Source: Streptomyces sp. SCSIO 30461
GTDB taxonomy: Bacteria > Actinomycetota > Actinomycetes > Streptomycetales > Streptomycetaceae
Assembly: GCF_037023745.1 (NCBI RefSeq)
Contig: NZ_CP146101.1
Span: 7,296,001-7,360,000 of the forward strand
Direction of reading: 5' to 3'
DNA length: 64,000 nt
Shown here: piece after piece, positions 60,534 to 64,000 of the stretch
How the letters are laid out: every line of letters starts with the position of its first letter
How positions within the stretch are numbered: the first letter of the stretch is position 1
Translations under genes and position numbers: made by a program
The notes under the pieces: model-generated
Told to the model about the DNA's origin: nothing
What the model saw: only the letters and a program-made list of their open reading frames with translations
The model's database searches: none

Positions 60534-60887
60534 GTGCTGGCCGCCCCGCCGCTGCATCGCAGGCACGCGGCCTGGGCCGTCGTGACCGTGCCCACCGGGC
60601 CCGAAGAGGGCCGGGTACGCGGCCGCATCCGCGCGCTGCTCGGCGAACTGGAGGCATCGGGCGTCGCCGACGCCCATGCCTGGCCGCGGCCGTTGGCCGC
60701 CGACGGCACCGACACCGGTGCGGCGCGGACTCGTTATGCCATCGGGCTGGGTGGCACCCCACCGGACCGCGACCGCCTCGGCGCCATCGCCGACCGATGG
60801 CTGCGTGGACTGCCCGGTGCGGGACTCACCTGGGCCGGGCCGGGTGAGGTGCCGACCCTGCCCGCTGGTCCGGCACTCCGGGCGTAG
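60534..60887 (+). CDS. Unknown small protein after the RNA ligase remnant
   Basis: 117 aa from GTG 60534 (ATG 60465 gives 140 aa with a low-quality start). Reads [35 protein letters not shown], then [20 protein letters not shown]. The helix-strand pattern looks protein-like, but I do not recognise the family. In a second frame, just before it, [20 protein letters not shown] (about 60456-60520) resembles the N terminus of 2'-5' RNA ligase-like (2H) proteins, so the region may be a joint of broken genes rather than an intact gene. Confidence 0.4.
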   Translation: MLAAPPLHRRHAAWAVVTVPTGPEEGRVRGRIRALLGELEASGVADAHAWPRPLAADGTDTGAARTRYAIGLGGTPPDRDRLGAIADRWLRGLPGAGLTWAGPGEVPTLPAGPALRA

Positions 60888-61050
60888 GGGACACGGGAGC
60901 ACGGAGCAACCCGGACCTGAGAAAATCCGTCTGACCAAGCGCGGTGACGGACTCGACCGGTCCGCAGCCCCGCGCCAGGGGGAGAACACAGTACGCAGAC
61001 GGTGCCTCGTGAAACGCCCGCTGCGGGGGAAGCGGACGGAGCACGGCCAC

Positions 61051-63237
61051 ATGAACGACAGCGCTGCGCGAAGCATGCCCACGGCAAGTCCTCACGGCAT
61101 ATCCGATCAGGGCCGTGGCACCTTCGCGGTCGCCCCATCGGGTCACGGCACCACCGGCACCCGGCCCCGCAGACGCGCCGTCGTCACCGGCTTGGCCGGC
61201 GCCCTCGCCGGAGTGACCGCGCTCTCCGCCCTCACCGCCTGCTCGGTGCCGTCACCGCGCCGTCCCACCCCGATGGCCGACCCCGCACCGGGTATGCCGA
61301 TCGCCAGCTCGCACCGCGCGCAGTTGATGCAGATCCTCGCCCACCCCGACGACGACCTGTACTTCATGAACCCGGACACCCAGCGGATGGTGGACTCCGG
61401 AGTGCCGCTGCTCTGTGTGTACGTCACCGCGGGCGACCACGACGGCCGCAACCGCATACCCGGGGAGTCGGAGGTCCCAGCCGACCGCCCCGGCTACTCG
61501 TCCGCCCGCCACCAGGGCCTGCGGCAGGCCTATGCCACCCTGCTCGGCCTCGACAAGTTCACCCGCTGGCGGCGCGGGGTCACGACGCTCCGGGGCGACC
61601 ACCGCGCCGAGATCAACACACTCACCAACGGCCACCGCCGGGTGGAGCTGGTCTTCCTCAACCTGCCCATGCACACCCCACGCCGCTGGGACGCCCTCGG
61701 CAGCCTCTGGCACGACCGGGCACTCGGCCTGCACACCGTGGTCGCCGCGGACTCACCGCTGCGCAAGACCGTCTCGTACGACTACGACGAGCTGATCGAC
61801 GTGCTCGTCGGGCTCATGGACGAGTACCGCCCCACGGTGGTCCAGACCCTGGATCCCGACCCTGACATCCAGCACAGCGACGAGGCCACCCGCAAGAAGG
61901 ACAGCGAGCAGCCAGGCTACTCGGACCACCCCGACCACACGGCGGTCGCCTGCTTCAGCTGGGCCGCGCTGCTGCGCTGGGTCGCCGAGGCGACAAGGGA
62001 CGGCGGCGAGGTGCCCGGCTTCATCGCCACCGCCTTCCGCGGCTACTACAACCGGCACTGGCCCAAGAACCTCCCGCCGCGGATACTCCGCGACAAGGCC
62101 GCGCTGCTCGTGCCCTACGGTGGCGACCCGCGGTGGGACTGCGGCAACGCGTCGGGCTGCGGCGACTACAACGTGGGCGGCAGGCGCCCGTTGACCAACA
62201 GGAAGGGCTGGGTCCGCTCGACCCACCACCGCTACCCGGGCGCTGAGCCCGTCGTCACCACCGAGAAGGACGGGCGGCTCGCGGCGTACGGGGTGCTCGG
62301 GCTGCGTACCGTGCGCTGGCGTGAGACGGCGCCCGGCAGCGGCCAGTGGGGCGCCCCGCAGGACCTCGGTGGCGGGCCGCTCGCCCCGGCGCTGGGCTCG
62401 GCGGCGCTCCCGGACGGCCGCCGGCTGCTGTTCGGGCTGCGCTTCGCGGCCATCGGCGGCCATGGCAGCGAGAACCGGCGCGAGGTGGTGCTGCTCGAAC
62501 AGCGTTCCGCGGGCGGGGAGTTCCTCGCCTGGCAAGGCCTGGGCAATCCGGAGCGGGACGAGGACCGCGGACGGCGGGTCGGTGTGCCCGTCGCGGTGAC
62601 CTCCCCCGACGGTCGGGTGCATCTCTTCGTACGCAACGCGGACAAGGGCCTCAGCACTCGGGTCCGTGACACGGACGGGCGCTGGAACCGCTGGAGCGAC
62701 CTCGGCGGCGCCGAGGTGCAGGACGGCCTGTCCGCGGTGGTGGACAGCTCGGGCCGTGTACACGTGTTCGCGGCGGGCCACGACACCGTGCACCTCTGGG
62801 CGCAGCGGCGACCCGGCGGGGAGATCACCTTCCAGCCGAACCGTACGGACGGGCTCCCCGTCCCGGGAGGTGCGCCCACCGCGCTGGCGACCGGCGACGG
62901 CGGGATCGAGCTCTACTACCGGGAGCCCGCGTCCGCGACCGTGCGCGCGGTGTGGGCCGACGCATCGCCCGCGCTTCGGCGACAGCGCGCCGAACCCCTC
63001 GACGGCTACGGCACGCTCGAAGCGGCCGAATCCCCCAACGGCAGAGTGCTGCTCGGACAGGATCTGAACGGCCGGGTCCTCATGCTCAGCGGCGACAGGC
63101 GGCTGACCCGCACCCATGGCACCCAGCCGCTCGGCTCCCCCAGCCTCCACCTGGGCCGCTCGGGCTCGACCGCGGTCGGTATGGGCCCGGACGCGCGCCC
63201 ATGGACCTGGTACGCCGAGGGCGGCACCCCCGGCTGA
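61051..63237 (+). CDS. PIG-L-family deacetylase lipoprotein with C-terminal propeller-like domain
   Basis: 728 aa. Signal: twin-Arg PRRRAVV, hydrophobic stretch, and lipobox LTAC (Cys64), suggesting Tat export and lipid anchoring. The N-terminal domain (about 85-385) is a LmbE/PIG-L zinc deacetylase: [15 protein letters not shown] (His98, Asp100, Asp101) and [12 protein letters not shown] with the other His. The C-terminal half (about 400-725) has repeats around [29 protein letters not shown] and [10 protein letters not shown], like a beta-propeller lectin. It should remove acetyl groups from an external GlcNAc-type sugar. Ends before a terminator. Confidence 0.88.
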   Translation: MNDSAARSMPTASPHGISDQGRGTFAVAPSGHGTTGTRPRRRAVVTGLAGALAGVTALSALTACSVPSPRRPTPMADPAPGMPIASSHRAQLMQILAHPDDDLYFMNPDTQRMVDSGVPLLCVYVTAGDHDGRNRIPGESEVPADRPGYSSARHQGLRQAYATLLGLDKFTRWRRGVTTLRGDHRAEINTLTNGHRRVELVFLNLPMHTPRRWDALGSLWHDRALGLHTVVAADSPLRKTVSYDYDELIDVLVGLMDEYRPTVVQTLDPDPDIQHSDEATRKKDSEQPGYSDHPDHTAVACFSWAALLRWVAEATRDGGEVPGFIATAFRGYYNRHWPKNLPPRILRDKAALLVPYGGDPRWDCGNASGCGDYNVGGRRPLTNRKGWVRSTHHRYPGAEPVVTTEKDGRLAAYGVLGLRTVRWRETAPGSGQWGAPQDLGGGPLAPALGSAALPDGRRLLFGLRFAAIGGHGSENRREVVLLEQRSAGGEFLAWQGLGNPERDEDRGRRVGVPVAVTSPDGRVHLFVRNADKGLSTRVRDTDGRWNRWSDLGGAEVQDGLSAVVDSSGRVHVFAAGHDTVHLWAQRRPGGEITFQPNRTDGLPVPGGAPTALATGDGGIELYYREPASATVRAVWADASPALRRQRAEPLDGYGTLEAAESPNGRVLLGQDLNGRVLMLSGDRRLTRTHGTQPLGSPSLHLGRSGSTAVGMGPDARPWTWYAEGGTPG

Positions 63238-63270
63238 TCCCCGGGCCGCCCCCGGCCCGTACACGACGAA

Positions 63271-63300
63271 GAGGCCCCGCACCTTCCGGTGCGGGGCCTC
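63271..63300. terminator. Terminator between the PIG-L gene and tuf
   Basis: Perfect 13-bp stem GAGGCCCCGCACC / GGTGCGGGGCCTC, loop TTCC, between convergent genes; serves tuf on the minus strand. Confidence 0.85.
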
Positions 63301-63343
63301 TCGCTTGGTGCTCGTGAGGAGCTACCAGGTCGAACCGTCAGAC

Positions 63344-64000
<657 letters not shown>

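Overview
The window is a high-GC actinobacterial chromosome segment, almost certainly Streptomyces. It carries bldM and whiD side by side, a GuaB3-type IMP dehydrogenase paralogue next to guaB, a His-tailed GroEL1 under two CIRCE operators, and the S10-spc-alpha ribosomal clusters with typical Streptomyces tails on S3, S9 and L17. From memory, the gene order matches the S. coelicolor interval running from tuf1 and rpsJ to the guaB, glpD and Ser/Thr-kinase genes. No database was searched.

Layout. 1-8.5 kb: a membrane Ser/Thr kinase (cut by the left edge), glpD, a nucleotide-sugar dehydrogenase-like gene without its catalytic Cys, a small non-autonomous transposon (MITE), guaB3 and guaB. 8.7-14.2 kb: a sigma factor, the developmental regulators bldM and whiD (divergent), a LysR regulator, a decayed MOSC gene, a short-chain dehydrogenase and a SnoaL-like protein. 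14.3-16.6 kb: groES-groEL1. 16.8-20.1 kb: two related polysaccharide deacetylases flanking a THUMP-like methyltransferase. 20.2-31 kb: two blocks that together supply tRNA t6A synthesis (tsaB, rimI, tsaD; tsaE) and cell-wall or cofactor functions (glmS, acpS, nnr, alr), with an iron-box-controlled 73-codon gene between them; coaA is divergent from glmS. 32-36 kb: a scrambled DUF389 remnant, a lipoprotein hydrolase, glmM, and rplM-rpsI. 36.7-40.5 kb: an ABC-F ATPase, a membrane-anchored unknown and a galU-type gene. 40.6-58.1 kb: one long leftward translation block (rpsJ to rplQ and truA, with secY, adk, map, infA and rpoA). 58.1-63.2 kb: an accessory pocket between rpsJ and tuf holding an ADP-ribosylglycohydrolase fragment, a Rpn/PD-(D/E)XK-like protein with an EGRA repeat, a frameshifted RNA ligase, a small unknown and a PIG-L deacetylase lipoprotein. 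63.3-64 kb: the 3' part of tuf.

How the genes fit together. Most of the window is core: purine synthesis, chaperones, amino-sugar precursors (glmS and glmM both lead to UDP-GlcNAc; alr supplies D-Ala), CoA and ACP maturation, tRNA modification, protein export and ribosome assembly. Strong perfect-stem hairpins separate the transcription units.

I see no phage, CRISPR array, rRNA or tRNA gene, and no complete insertion sequence. No complete new multi-gene system is evident. The unusual content is a set of decayed genes (MOSC, DUF389, ADP-ribosylglycohydrolase, RNA ligase), enzyme folds with catalytic residues missing, metal-binding tails, a MITE, and a few operator-like sites. The rpsJ-tuf pocket is the best place to look for something new.
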